Shown here: in pieces, positions 11,361 through 23,014 of the stretch
Numbering within the stretch: the first letter of the stretch is position 1
How the letters are laid out: every line of letters begins with the position of its first letter
NCBI RefSeq assembly: GCF_002994745.2
Contig: NC_037090.1
Span: forward strand, 19,022,001-19,086,000
Direction of reading: 5' to 3'
Origin: Rosa chinensis
Lineage: Eukaryota; Streptophyta; Magnoliopsida; Rosales; Rosaceae
Length of the DNA stretch: 64,000 nucleotides
Position numbers and translations under genes: made by a program
Notes under the pieces: generated by a model
What the model saw: only the letters and a program-made list of their open reading frames with translations
The model's database searches: none
Told to the model about the DNA's origin: nothing

Positions 11361-12565
11361 CTAATACGCACTCTCATAATCTATTGAGATTTCTTTGTTC
11401 TCTGGAATCATTTCAAACATCGGAGCCTCCTCTATTATTGATTCATGGACATAACTATAATCAGAGACAATCTCATGAGAGGGGTTCTCTACATTGATAA
11501 TTAATAGACCGCTTTGTGCCTTACTCGCCCTCTTTTTCCTTGGATGAGTGTCAATCGAACCAAGTGGCCTCCCCCTTTTCCTTTGGGAAGCCACGGTCTC
11601 AACCACACCTCCACTAAATATAGTTGCAATGCCTTTATCTGTGGCACCGTACCCCTTGTTGGGGACTTCTAACCTTGCAGGCACATTTGCAGCTAATATA
11701 TGTGATCTTGTCACTTTTACGATATCAGTAAACGTATCAGGCATCGAGTCTGCTACGTTATGAAGATCGATTATTCTTTTCAATTCACTTTCACTTTTTG
11801 AAGTGCGGGGATCAAAATGAGACAGAGTGGGGACAAACCAAGACAATTCCTGTCGTTCCCTTCGAAAATCCTTTTTCATATCTCCCCCTAACGACGGGAA
11901 GACTGTCTCATCAAAGTGACAATCCGCAAATCTAGCGATAAAGAGATTGCCTGTCAAGGGTTCCAAGTAGCGGATAATTGTTGGGAATTCGTATCCAACA
12001 TAAATACTTAATTGTCTCTGAGGACCCATTTTGGTGTGCTGTGGGGGCGCAATAGGCACATATACTGGGCAACCAAATATGCATAAGTGTGAAATGTCAC
12101 GTTCATATCCAGTTACCAACTGGTACGCAGGAAATGGTTGGCAAGCAGTAGGTCCAAAATGAATAAGTAAAGCTCCTTGCAATATTGCATAACCCTAGGC
12201 AGATATAGGCAGGTTGGTGCGCATAACCAATGCCCTAGCCACCATCTATAGCCTTTTGATGGTGGCTTCTGCGAGACCATTTTGTGTATGCACATGGGGT
12301 ACAGGATGCTTTACATTGTTCCCAATAGACATGCAATAATCATCAAATGCTCTCCAGCGTTATCAAGCCTTATAGACTTGATAGGGTAATCAGGGTAGTG
12401 AGCCCTTAAGCGTATAATCTGTGCTAGGAGTTTTGCAAATGCAGCATTTCTTGTGGACAATAAAACGACATGTGACCAGCGTGTCGAGGCATCCACCAGA
12501 ACCATAAAGTACTTGAATGGTCCGCATTCTGGATGGATAGGTTCACAGATTTCTCCTTGTATCAT
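11361..12565 (-). pseudogene. Copia integrase core and linker, broken
   Basis: 12311-12565 encodes the integrase core with FMVLVDASTRWSHVVLLSTR and IKSIRLDNAGEH, which supply two of the catalytic acids. The frame is lost after GEH, where the third conserved block should follow. Traces continue in other frames (QNGLAEATIKR at about 12.27 kb). 11361-12182 encodes the C-terminal integrase and linker region, with ILQGALLIHFGPTA upstream and HLCIFGCPVYVPIAPPQ. The catalytic domain is therefore disrupted by an indel. Confidence 0.85.
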
Positions 12566-12825
12566 TTGTAAGAATGGAATGTTTTGTTTTGTGTCTTTAG
12601 CATAGGAAGGTCTCGATCCTGTTTTTGCTAAAGAGCAGGCTTTATAAAACGAGTGATGTGTCTTTAAATAGTCAATGAGGCATAATGGGAGGGAGGTAGT
12701 GCTTCTGGTACTTCAGAAGGCAATGACTGCATTTGAGCAGTACTAGGACCGACACCTTGCAGTGTGGCAGATTTTTCTCCCATTTTGTTTTTCACTCGAA
12801 AGAAGGGATGTCCGTGTGAGTTCTT

Positions 12826-13323
12826 TTAAATACGGATCATCATGTCATGACCGGGGTGCCCTAGGCGGTCATGCCAAAGCCTGTATGAGTCAGTGTCCCA
12901 CATTTCATGGTTGGTGACAGCATAGGATTCAATGATCCGAATCGTAGTGAGGTACAGTCCAGTAGATTGACTCATAAGTTTCTCTAAAATGCGTTTCCTT
13001 CCACATTTATTAGAGGTAATATAAATGTATTCAGTTTCATTCTCACAGTGTGTTTTTACATGATAACTGTTGGCCCGAATATCTTTAAAACTTAACAAGG
13101 TTCGATTAGCTCTTGGTGCATATAGAGCGTCTGTGACTTGAAATGTTGTGCCATTAGGCAGCAAAAATTTGGCAGTTCCTCGCCCTTTTATTACTTGTGA
13201 TGATCCAATCATCGTAGTCACAGAGGAATTATAGGCTATTAATTCAATGAATAATTGCCTATTCCTTGATATTGTGTGGGTAGTCCCACTATCAACTAAG
13301 CACTCAAGTTCTCCTCGATTCAT
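12826..13323 (-). pseudogene. Copia aspartic protease and pre-integrase fragment
   Basis: 165 codons containing CLVDSGTTHTISRN, the retroviral-type aspartic protease motif with catalytic Asp. They end in YRLWHDRLGHPGHDMMIRI, the His-containing pre-integrase segment. The gap down to the integrase fragment at 12565 contains frame disruption, so this is a remnant rather than a working gene. Confidence 0.88.
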
Positions 13324-13668
13324 TCCTACAAATAAATGGGAGGTATTTAGAAAATATAACTCATATTCTTTAGAGTATTTCTATTTGTGTAGAATGGTAT
13401 TCTTCTCATTCTAATAATTTTTTCTTATTCTAGATGTATTGCTTTACATCTTTATAGTGCTATTTCGAACCATGCATGTAGTAAATAAAATCAGATAAAT
13501 TCAATGCTTCAGAATAAAATCTGAAATTTATTAGTAAGTCAACGATAACCAATCAAGGTCTTGTTCAGAAATCTAATTTATTAACTCTTTCTTGTTTGAC
13601 AGAAGGGTTCTTAGGTGCCCTAGCACCTTGTTTCCATTATCACTAGGGCCAGCACCACCATCTCTGCG

Positions 13669-14419
13669 CTATACATTGGGAGGGCCTTCACGGCCCATAC
13701 CAAGACCCCTTGCCACGTGGTGCATTGTTGCCTGTGGGTTGGGCTCAGCACGTCCAACTCCCTTTGCTTTGAGATTCTTTCCACCTTTCATTTTTCCATA
13801 ATTAGCCTTGGGAATTTTGTTTGTCCAAGTGGGCTTGACATTGTTGTTCAAAAGAACCTCATTATGCCTCTCAGCCACTTGCAGTAGGTTGATCAGCTTA
13901 TTGAATCTTGTGATTCTCTTGTTGTCATATTCCAGCCTATACTGGTTCGCTAGTATAAGTGCTAAAGTAGGAAAAGTTGAAAGAGTCTTCTGGATCATAT
14001 CATCTTCTGTGAGTTTCTTTCCACAGAAATTGAGACGTGCTTTTAGGCGCAACATGTCTTTGTTGAAGTCATCGACCTTTTTGTAGTTAAGCAAGCTAAT
14101 TTCATTCCACTGAATGGGCACTTCTGGGAGCAAGGTATCATGAATGTTCCTAAAAACGTCCCTTAAGGGCATCCCATAGTTCTTTGGGTGTCTTCATTTG
14201 AAGGTATTCCCAGCATAGGCTAGGATCAATATGTCGCCTCAGAAACATTAAGGCATTTGTTTTCACCTTATTAGTAGACAGTTCATCATCTTTGGGGTCG
14301 GTAATGGTGGCAGTGTAGTCTTTTGCTACAAAAGCAGTTTCTACATCGGAAATCCAACAGTGGTACTCTAGTCCGTCTGAGTCCAAAATGTCAAATTCAG
14401 ATCGAGTTGGATTAGCCAT
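13669..14419 (-). pseudogene. Copia gag remnant
   Basis: Two overlapping minus-strand frames form the Gag region. 14150-14419 begins MANPTRSEFDILDSDG and contains YHCWISDVE; 13669-14172 continues with LRDVFRNIHDTLLPEVPIQW and MLRLKARLNFCGKKLTEDDM. A frameshift joins them. Both match the UBN2/retrotransposon gag type of plant Copia elements. I could not find the expected CCHC knuckle between here and the protease, so that part is lost or scrambled. Confidence 0.85.
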
Positions 14420-15817
14420 CTACATAAACAAGAGAGAAAATATAAATTACGCAGTCATAAAGACATCCACGTAAATTATTTTCCAAAAATTATTTCTAGA
14501 CCAAGATTCATAATGGTCACATTTTTCGATGCTATGTGAAAATGCTTTATCACGGTAAGTGTGTATGTATAATGCACATGAATTTTCTTTATCATGGCAA
14601 AATGGAGTTTTTATGTTGCATTCTAAAAATAACCATAGCATATGTAATAATAAATAGAACATAGCATATATAAAAATAAAGTATATGGCATGCTCAAATT
14701 TCACAAATATACAACAAAATATATGTTACACATAATAATAGCAATAATATATCATGCGTAAATAAATAAACGTAAATAAAATTCGCAGAACATGCTTGAA
14801 ATTTTACAAACATATAAACAGTAAAATATATAATCATGCTTAAAGATAATTATATAAAACATAAATAACAAGACATGCTTAAAAAGGTCAATATTATCTA
14901 ACTAAACATGCTCAAAAGTTCATGATAAAAACATAAACAATAAAATATAGAGCATGCTTAAAAAATAGTAAACATAAATGAAAATCACATGCTTTAAATT
15001 CCACGAATATATATCACATATATAACAAGCAATAAAATAGCATGCTCAAAAAAATTCTAATTATAAATAATTAAATATACCATAGTATGAAATTAAATAA
15101 ATAAAAGAGAACATACTTGTTGTTGATAAAATAAAACAATCCTAGCACACGCGCGTGTTGATGCAGACGTGCGTAGTGATGTTTTTAGGCTTGAGAAAAA
15201 TTGGGCCGCTTCCTCTTTTTTTCAGCAGTGGGCCACAAGGCCTTGTTTTTTTTTTTTTTTCCTTTGCTTTTCTCTTTTTTTCTGGGCCTCAGGCCTAGTT
15301 TTTTTTGTTTGTTTGAGATCAGTCACACCTTTTTTGGTATAGTGCGCAGGGGGCTATGCAACTGGGATGAGGCCGGGATTGCAGGGATTGGTGCGGGATC
15401 TGCATGAGGCTAGGTAACGTGCACAAGGCGGAGGCAGTGAGAGGATGGGCTGCTGCAGCTGGTGGAGGCGGGGTGTTGCAGCGCGCGGGGCTGGGATGCT
15501 GCAGATCGGGTTGCTGCAGCGCGGGGGCTAGGAAAACGCCTGGTAGGCTGCAAGGCGCGAATGAGTTGCAGGGATCTGTGATGAGCGCAGGGCCTGGGCA
15601 GGGCAGGATAACAATGGGTGAGCTGCTGCGCTAGGCTGTAGCCTAGCTGCCTAGGTGAAGTCAGGCTGATGCTCGGCTATGGAGAGAAGGATTTTTTATT
15701 TTTTATTTTTAGGGTAGCGGCTGAAAAAAATTATAGGGTTTTTGGAGTTTTTTTTTTTTTTTTTGAAGCTAAGGCTTTTCTCCTCTTGGCTTATTTGCTA
15801 TGAGCGTGCTGATAACA
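14420..15817 (-). other. Copia 5' leader, repeat-rich
   Basis: About 1.4 kb between the 5' LTR and gag, long for a Copia leader. 14650-15110 is very AT-rich and repeats the word CATGCTYAAA roughly every 35-95 bp (near 14692, 14790, 14838, 14873, 14906, 14953 and 15039). 15200-15780 contains poly-pyrimidine runs and a GC-rich stretch with several GCTGCAG words (15410-15530). No coding region is credible here. Confidence 0.6.
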
Positions 15818-16021
15818 TGTAAAAGTAAAATTGAGATTTGAATTAGTCTACTCATTTCATTTCATAGCCCCTTTATACATGGGTGAAATTACAATGGAAA
15901 TATCAATTAACATCAATTACAATAATGATAGTAAATATTGATTGTGATGTGATTGTAATTCCTTGATTCCCTCTTCGTCTGTTTCTTTGATGAAGGTACA
16001 TAATGAGCTTTTCCTTTAACA
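15818..16021 (-). repeat. 5' LTR of the Copia element
   Basis: 204-bp partner of 9202-9405 with the same TG/CA ends. Being upstream of gag on the minus strand, it is the 5' LTR. The sequence just inside it (15800-15817) reads TTATCAGCACGCTC on the minus strand, a partial match to an initiator-Met tRNA primer-binding site. Confidence 0.9.
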
Positions 16022-16358
16022 TTATAACCATTATTAAGAAAGAAAAACAAAAACATTGTGGCTTCTTAGTCGATTCGACCGAGCGGGTGAGGTGAGGATT
16101 CTTTGTTTTTTTTTTAAATGTGTGAGGAGGTGAGACTTTAATTTGTTGTGGTTGACTTTACCTCTAAGGAGTCGATCTATTGCCGTTCCCGTTAGCCAAT
16201 TAGGGCAACAAGTTTTGCTTTTAGGTTTAGAAAATATAGGTACACAAAGCCCTAGTAATTTGTGGCAAATGAGTACCCATGAGAACCACGATCATTGAAA
16301 ACTCATTCTTTCTTCAATTACTGGATTATAGATAAAAATTTTGTGATATTAATATATA
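16022..16358. other. Spacer between the Copia element and the Helitron
   Basis: AT-rich sequence with short A and T runs. I see no gene or repeat in it. Confidence 0.5.
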
Positions 16359-16640
16359 CTAGTCTTCCTCCACACATGCTTTGCATGTGCAAGTTTTTTT
16401 TTTTTTTCAAAAAAGAAAAAAGATAATGGATTAAAACAGTTATTGTAGAGAGAAGTTCGTGGGAGACAAAAGCGGGTTGTGGGATTGTTTTGTTTATTTT
16501 TTAATAAAAATATAATTTGTAATTGTCATAAATACCCTTGTGATTTAAATAATTCTCAAATTTTTTAATATTTCAGGGTCATTTCTATCAAATTTTTTAG
16601 TTTTGGCTAACAAAGCCTCTTCTCTTAATAATAGTATAGA
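16359..16640 (-). mobile_element. Short non-autonomous Helitron (282 bp)
   Basis: Read on the minus strand it starts with TCTATACTATTATTAAGAG and ends with GGAAGACTAG, so it has the TC 5' end and CTRR 3' end of Helitrons. A perfect hairpin, CACATGC-AAA-GCATGTG, lies just before the CTAG end, as expected. The plus-strand flanks are A on the left and T on the right, the usual Helitron target. There is no coding capacity and no TSD. Confidence 0.75.
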
Positions 16641-16764
16641 TATATATATATATATATATATATATTTAAAATCTTTAGCTCACCCCACCCTTACATATGT
16701 CAGTGAAAATCGAACGCATGATCCTTACAATGTTAGATTTATAACTTACTAACATGTCATAACT

Positions 16765-16767
<3 letters not shown>

Positions 16768-16808
<41 letters not shown>
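16768..16808. repeat. (TA)n microsatellite
   Basis: An uninterrupted TA run that directly abuts the left end of the GC-rich MITE. A shorter TA run lies at 16641-16672. Confidence 0.9.
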
Positions 16809-16809
<1 letters not shown>

Positions 16810-17180
16810 GGACGCGTTCCAAAGAGGACGTCCGCACTTTCGCTAAAGTGCGGACGACGGCGCTGCAGCCCAACTCAGGCCATGACGGCGCGGCGCTGCT
16901 TGCCGTAGGGAGGCCAAGGGTCGTGCGGAGGGGTCTGCGGTCGAGTGGAGTCGCCGGCGACGGGTTTTCTGGTGCTGCACAGAACCTGCAGTTGCAGGTG
17001 AGGTGGCTACCCAGAAACCAGCAACCCCGACCTCCTCCGACCTTGAATGGTACCCAGAAGCCGTCTGGGATGCTTCCGGCCTCCTTCCGGCCCGATTCGC
17101 GCCACCATCGATGCCTGAGTTGGGCTGCAGCGCCCGTGTCCCCACTTTAACGAAGTGCGGACGTCCGCTTCAGAACCCGC

Positions 17181-17183
<3 letters not shown>
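16809..17183. mobile_element. GC-rich foldback MITE embedded in (TA)n
   Basis: 375 bp. The terminal 70-75 bp are inverted copies: both arms carry GACGTCCGCACTT and GCGCTGCAGCCCAACTCAGG. The element lies exactly between two (TA)n runs. It is far richer in GC than its surroundings. Overlapping open frames of about 100 codons on both strands (16843-17150) are by-products of the inverted repeat, not genes. The layout resembles the rice Micron MITEs, which insert into (TA)n, but family identity is unproven. Confidence 0.75.

Positions 17184-17237
<54 letters not shown>
17184..17237. repeat. (TA)n microsatellite
   Basis: Pure TA run separating the first and second MITEs. Confidence 0.9.
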
Positions 17238-17239
<2 letters not shown>

Positions 17240-17604
17240 TTTTATCCAGAGCGAGGTTAGGGTTTAGAGTCACTTTTTGGTCTCATATCCACATCTCATC
17301 CGTTCAGTTTTAGGTAATAATGTATAGATCATCAATGCAAAATTTCAGCCAAATTGATGATCTTTAAGGTATCTAACTCACTTAAACTAGTGGACGAACT
17401 GAATTTGTCCAACCTAAACCGTACTAGCTTTAAGGCAGTTATCAATGCCTTAACGACCATCAATTTGGTTGAAATTTTGCAGAGATGATCTATACATTAG
17501 TAGCTAAAAACCGAACGGTCGAGATGTGAAAATGTGACCGAAAAGTGACCCTAAACCCTAACCTCGCTTTGAAATTTTAGAGCAAGACATCACTCTGGAT
17601 AGGA

Positions 17605-17609
<5 letters not shown>
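17238..17609. mobile_element. Foldback MITE, second of three
   Basis: 372 bp with long inverted arms of about 140 bp. Both arms contain GCGAGGTTAGGGTTTAG, TATAGATCATC and the CAAATTGATG block. The outermost ends are AGATTTTATCCAGAG and, in inverse, AGATCCTATCCAGAG; the right arm has an extra block of about 25 bp just inside that end. (TA)n lies on both sides. No coding capacity. Its inner arm sequence is related to the MITE at 17664-18068. Confidence 0.8.

Positions 17610-17663
<54 letters not shown>
17610..17663. repeat. (TA)n microsatellite
   Basis: Pure TA run separating the second and third MITEs. Confidence 0.9.
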
Positions 17664-17665
<2 letters not shown>

Positions 17666-18068
17666 CCCTTCTAGTGAGGGATCCCTTTTTTGATCTTTTA
17701 TAGGGATATGACATTAGACCAACTTTTCGATCATATTTTGGCATCTCAACTATTCAGTTTTTAGGTCCTAATGTGTAGATCACTTATGCAAATTTTCGGC
17801 CAAATTAATTATTGTTAAGACATTCAAAATGACTATTTAAGATTATAAGTATGAACAGTTCAAGTTTGACAGATTTGGTTCATCCATTGATTTAATCTTG
17901 TTTGAAACCTTAACGATCACCGATTTGGCTGAAAATTTACATAAATGATTTACACATTAGGACCTAAAAACTGAACGATTGAGATGCCGAAATCTGATCA
18001 AAAAGTTGGTCTAATGCCTTATCCCTATAAAAGACCAAAAAAGGGATCCCTTAGTGGAAAGACCCCCC
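17664..18068. mobile_element. Foldback MITE, third of three
   Basis: 405 bp. The arms of about 160 bp are inverted copies sharing AGGGATCCCTTTTTTG (in inverse, CAAAAAAGGGATCCCT), TAGACCAACTTTT and the CTCAAC..TTCAGTTTTTAGGTCC block. The left side abuts (TA)n and the right side a (CA)n run. The core (AGTTTGACAGATTTGGTTCAT) also occurs in inverse at about 7.1 kb. No coding capacity. Confidence 0.8.
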
Positions 18069-18120
18069 ACACACACACACACACACCCACACACACACAC
18101 ACATATAATATAATATAATA
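18069..18120. repeat. (CA)n/(TA)n microsatellite
   Basis: CA run with one interruption, followed by ATAAT-like repeats. Confidence 0.85.
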
Positions 18121-18150
18121 CATTAATGCACTTGTACATTGACTTACTGA

Positions 18151-18990
18151 TGTATTAAGTAGATTTAATTCCTAGATAATGAGAGCTCTCGCCTCTCATT
18201 TCTGCAGCCACTAACTCTATGGATTTAATTCCTAAATAATGAGGTGCTCGTGGTGCTTGGCTAGCGAGTTTTCTGAATTCGTGGATCCCCTCCGTCCAAC
18301 CTCTTGGTTGTTGCTTCTGAATCTCACCGTTTCGTCAATGAGATTCAATCACTAATGATCGGCGTGGTACTGCTCGTTCTGCGATAGACCTCAAAGGGAG
18401 GATGCAGCTCCTCAGTGGATTGGCTAATCCAAATCAAATTTGAGATCCCAATTCCTGTGGTGTCATCTAGTTGTAGCCCGGCGTCCACTTCTTGCTCGGA
18501 GCACTATCAGGTTTTTCTGTCGAGTTTTGGACCGACCTAAGGTTATGAATCGATCTCTACAGAGACTTTCAAATTGTTTCTCAGATCGACTTCCATGTCA
18601 GTCGGCGAGTGGGCCATCACTAGGTAATTTGTTGGCTGTACAATGTGGTGGTCTGCGGTGGGTCGTTAGCGACAGATTCATCGACATCATCCAGATCTCC
18701 GGTGGTTGAGTGGGGTGGATTCAAGGCAGGTTTCGACAATTGATTTCTTCTTCCAATGTGGCTGAGATGGTGGTGGCGGATTGCAGCATGTTTGAGTGTC
18801 CAAAGCAATTTCTGTTGGCCCTAGGTCCCTATTGTGTGGGCTCGAGATTTGCTTATGTTTGGCCTTTTGGCTAAGGTTCTTAGGCCTTGTCACTTTTGGG
18901 CTTGTATTTGGGATCCCGAGGAAACCCCTCTATGTAAGGGGGTGGTCCTAGTTACTATCTGAATTTGTTAGGACGGGTTTCTTCTATAAC
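18151..18990 (+). mobile_element. Retroposon-like fragment
   Basis: A GC-richer, gene-like but non-coding block. Its 3' part (GGGCTTGTATTTGGGATCCCG, with polypyrimidine words after it) matches the style of the minus-strand insert at 7248-8325, so it is probably a second fragment of the same retroposon family in the opposite orientation. The 5' side shows a direct repeat of about 20 bp (GATTTAATTCCTA-ATAATGAG) near 18164 and 18222. No domain is recognisable in its frames. Confidence 0.4.
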
Positions 18991-19449
18991 ATTTTCTTGG
19001 TTACTTTGATTACTAGCGCTTATTCCTAGGGTAATTACATTTAGATTGCTATATGGTAGCCTATTATGACTTGATATTGACGTGGCCCTTACAGACAGGT
19101 CATGACTTTATAATTACCTATTTTTGGTTATTAATTATTGCTTGACGTTCTTCTCTAAATAAAAATTAATTATGTTCAGTATAGAAAGAATTAACAAGAT
19201 ACAGAATTAGAGTAGTTCTAAATTAGTTTATCAATACATAAAATATCTAAATAAAACTAGTCTACTTAATATATAGATATATTAGTATACCGTATACGAA
19301 TCCGTGCAGCACCAACATGTGTCTGCAACTCCGCGGGAATTGAACTACAAGCTGAAGGCCAACTTCGTCATTTAGAGAACTTGGAAGGGAAGCGCATGTG
19401 CCGAGATGCCCTGACGACCTGAAACGTACATCTTCTCTTGAAAAAGAAG
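18991..19449. other. Spacer
   Basis: AT-rich sequence between the retroposon-like fragment and the first solo LTR. No gene or repeat seen. Confidence 0.5.
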
Positions 19450-19454
19450 GAACT

Positions 19455-22400
19455 TGTGATGCCCCGGAAATTCGTATTTATTTTCCGAGGATTTTCCGGA
19501 ATCTAAATTATGGTTATTGGATGGTTTCATGGCTCGTGGATGGAGCGGAAGTGTTTCGGGTGAATAATTAATTGAAGAATATGGTTTTAAGGGGGTTGCC
19601 TAAGGTTGACTTTTTATACGTTGGGATTCTTCGAAAACTTCCTTCACGAAAGTTGTAGATTGCGTCGATACGAGTTCGTGGACATGTGGAACGCGAGAAT
19701 CGGAGTTCGTATGAAGAAGTTATGGCCATTGGAAGAAGTTTCCATTTTGGTATAAATAGGGAATTTCCGAAAATAATTTCATAATTTTCATATTTCCTTT
19801 TTCGGAAACCCTTTTCTCTCCGTTCTCTCTCCTCAGCCTCCGTGCGACCCGACCCAAACCCGGTGACCCGACCCGACTTTTCCGGCCGTTCCCGACGTCC
19901 GCCGGCGACGAAACCAACGCAGACGTGATCGCCACCATCTCGCCGACCTCCCTCTGGTGCTTGACGGCGACGGAGACCATCGGAAAGTGGAGATCGGAGG
20001 AGCTACAGTAGACGTAGTCGGATCCTGTCGGATTTTCTCAGTTTCCGGCGACTCCTCGGCCGATCGTTCTCAGTTTTGGAATCTCCTCCTCCTTCTGATC
20101 ATCCTCATAACCACCTTGTAGGACGATTTTGCGTGTGGAGTGGAAGATCTAGGCTTGAAATCTACGGTGCACAACGAATCTGGGGTTTGATCTGACGGCT
20201 GCGATTGGCCGATCTTGCAAGCTTGATCTAGGACGATCTAGGCCGAACCAGGCTTAGCTCCAGGTATGAAAGTTGCTCTACTCATCATGATGAACATTTC
20301 TGGTTGGCTTGATTGTTGTGGTGTTGAGTTTTGGCCGGTGGTAGTTGTGGTGGTTGCACCGCCGACTGTGGCGGCGTTATGGTGGCCTTCCGGCCATGTA
20401 ATGGTTAGTTTCTGGTATTGTATATCATCCACTCGTCGATACGAGCGTTTTGATATATAATACGCAATTTTTGGAGATCGTATGAATATATTGTGATTTT
20501 TACGGTTTCGGACCGTTTGATGCTTCGATCCGTGAGGATCCGAGCGTCCGATCGACTTGTGGTTTGGACATATCGATCGTAGAGGTGTTCCGGAGACATT
20601 GGGTGGTCTCGGATGTGGTTTCGCCTCGATTGGCGTTACTTTGGGGATTTAGTTCAAAATAGGGGTTTCGGACTTAAATCGTTTGTGAATCGTTACTGAT
20701 TTGAGGTCATTGGTGATTAGGTGCTTCTAAAGGTGAATTGGACGAGTTGTTGGTGATAGTTTTGGTTCGGTTCTGTATAGAAGACGCAGCGGGAGTTTCA
20801 AGGTGAGTAATCTCACGAAGTTCATTTCACGAACGGGAATACCCTTATTGTTTTGAGAGTTATTTAGTTAACTGCAAACTATAGATGGTATTAGTGGCAC
20901 TTTTGAGTAGATGATTACGTGTGTATATATATATATATATATTATGGGATGTATATATATACATACGTATTCATGTATTAGAAGATATATGTTTACGTGA
21001 AATATATATGTTTTGGGTGGTTTGTGGATTTATGAAAACAATATGCATGAAATGATGCTTTTTATTGTTTTGGGGTGTGGCTTTTGGAAAACAAATGATT
21101 TGTGGAAATGATTGATTTCGATTTGTTTTGAAAAGCGTTGAGATTTGAGAGAAGTGTTGAGATTTGGGTATGAAAACAATAGGCATGAATTGATGCTTTT
21201 TATTGTTTTGTGTTATGGCTTTTCGGAAAACAATAATTATGGAAATGTTGATTTCGATTGTTTTCAAAAGCGTTGCGATTTGTGTAACATTTTGGGTCCT
21301 GTGCGACTCCTTTAATGTTTTGCTCCAAGGGACAGTGCGGCCCGAGGATCGAAGGTCTAAGACCTTGGGCAGAATCTCAGGTGACCACGTCTTTGGCCGG
21401 ACGAGTGGTTACGTTTTTCAGTTAGAGCTCTAATCTGTCTGCCATATAGGTAATTCATGGGGTAACGGGAATTGGTTATTTACAACTCATGACATTACGT
21501 ATTTTTAGGGAACAAGGTGTGAGTTGCTTCCTTATTAATGGTTTTTAAGGGGACAAGGTGTGAGTTGTTTTCCTTATTAACGTTTTGATAGAAATCAAGG
21601 TGTGAGTTGCTTTCTATGGTACGATTATGGTACATTTGATAGGAAACAAGGTGTGAGTTGTTTTCTATGTTTTACTGATAGAAATCAAGGTGTGAGTTGC
21701 TTTCTATGGTACGATTATGGTACATTTGATAGGAAACAAGGTGTGAGTTGTTTTCTATGTTTTACTGATAGAAATCAAGGTGTGAGTTGCTTTCTATGGT
21801 ACGCTTATGGTACAACTGATAGAATTCAAGGTGTGAGTTGTTTTCTATGTTTTATTGATAGAAATCAAGGTGTGAGTTGTTTTCTATGTTTTATTGATAG
21901 AATTCAAGTGTGGGTTGTTTTCTATGTTTCGTTTTAAAAGGAAACAAGGTGTGAGTTGCTTTCTTTTATTTCGATTTGAAAGGAAATTAAAGTGTGAGTT
22001 ATTCTCCTTTATTTCGTGTTTTAAGGAATCAAAGCGTGAGTTGTTTTCCTTATTTTTGGCGTGAGTTGTGTGTGGTTTGAGTTACTCATACGGGCTTGCA
22101 AAAGCTTACCGGGTTTGTTGTGTGGCAACCCGGTACACTATTCAAACGGTGTAGGGGTTAATCCTGCAGGTTAGGATAATCAAGGTTGAGGCAGCGAGCT
22201 AGCAGCTTTACGGTAGGAAACCATCTTTGTGACTTTACCGTTATTTGGACTTCCGTTGTAGTGAGCTCTGAGGAGCATTTACGTTTTATCTTGTTGTTGA
22301 CAATTTAATTCGTAAGTTTGTGTAATATATAACTCTATGGAGCGAGTGTATATTAACTTTGAGGGTTCAGGGCATCAATATCTGTGTAAGTTAAAGGGAA

Positions 22401-22502
22401 AAAGATTCCAGGTATTTTGTATTGATGACTGGACGTTCACGCATATATAATTATGGGGTTATATATATCGATTTTCATGTGTGTAAAATCAGGGGCGTGA
22501 CA
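19455..22502. mobile_element. Solo LTR (about 3.05 kb), probable Gypsy family
   Basis: The ends are TGTGATGCCCCGG and GGGGCGTGACA (TG...CA). They are flanked by a perfect 5-bp duplication GAACT at 19450-19454 and 22503-22507. No gag, pol or second LTR lies inside, so this is a single LTR left after recombination between the two LTRs. Such long LTRs with these ends are typical of Del/Tekay-type chromoviruses; that lineage is inference. It contains the minisatellite at about 21500-22075. Confidence 0.85.
21500..22075. repeat. Minisatellite inside the solo LTR
   Basis: About a dozen imperfect units of roughly 40-60 bp, each with AAGGTGTGAGTTGYTTTCT and a spacer ending TTTGATAGGAAAC or TGATAGAAATC. 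In one frame it stays open for 111 codons as a Cys/Phe-rich repeat, an accident of the period rather than a gene. Confidence 0.85.
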
Positions 22503-22507
22503 GAACT

Positions 22508-22969
22508 TCTTGTTTACTATTAGGTCAAGATCAACCCTTAAATTCATTTGTCCAATACGTAAAATACTTACTAGCGCCATGAAACGAAGTCATCCGGCCA
22601 TTAAACTCTCAGCAAACTAAGTGACAAAAGATCGTTAAACAGAGAATAGATATTTGAAACTAAGTCTTCATTGATCTGTATGCGTACAAATAGATGTACA
22701 AACTTCTAGTTATATATGTTGATTTGTGTACGACTGTATGATGAACTCAACTGGAAGTTCTAAATATATTTAAAACAATTATTTAAAAAAAATATATATA
22801 TATATATATATTAATTCAATTTTTTTTGTAAGATTTGTGTTATTTATCTTATTTGGATGATCTATAAAAAGTCATCAAAATTAGCATATAAATATCCACT
22901 AACATTTAACTGTGTCTTTCTTTGATACATTGGAATAACACATTAATTACACTGTTATATACGGATATC
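22508..22969. other. Spacer
   Basis: AT-rich, with a (TA)n run near 22790-22810. No gene seen. Confidence 0.5.
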
Positions 22970-23014
22970 AAGATTTAAAGAGAAGTTTTAAATACACACC
23001 CCTAATAACTTAAT

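Larger units (their letters stand above)
9202..16021 (-). mobile_element. Copia-type LTR retrotransposon, complete but decayed
   Basis: Two direct LTRs of 204 bp (9202-9405 and 15818-16021), each TG...CA, flank an internal region coding on the minus strand in the order gag, protease, integrase, reverse transcriptase, RNase H. Integrase before reverse transcriptase is the Copia order. The LTRs differ at about 15 positions by eye (roughly 93% identity), so the insertion is not recent. Flanks are TTATC and TTATA, a five-base duplication with one change. Next to the 3' LTR is a purine tract (AAGGGGGAG on the minus strand). The inner edge of the 5' LTR carries TTATCAGCACGCTC, resembling an initiator-Met tRNA primer site. 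All genes are frameshifted or interrupted. Confidence 0.93.

Noticed and set aside
16843..17150. Overlapping 100-codon frames on both strands
   Set aside because: They come from the inverted arms of a GC-rich MITE flanked by (TA)n.
21602..21937. 111-codon Cys/Phe-rich repeat protein
   Set aside because: The frame runs through a minisatellite inside a solo LTR; the period happens to avoid stops.
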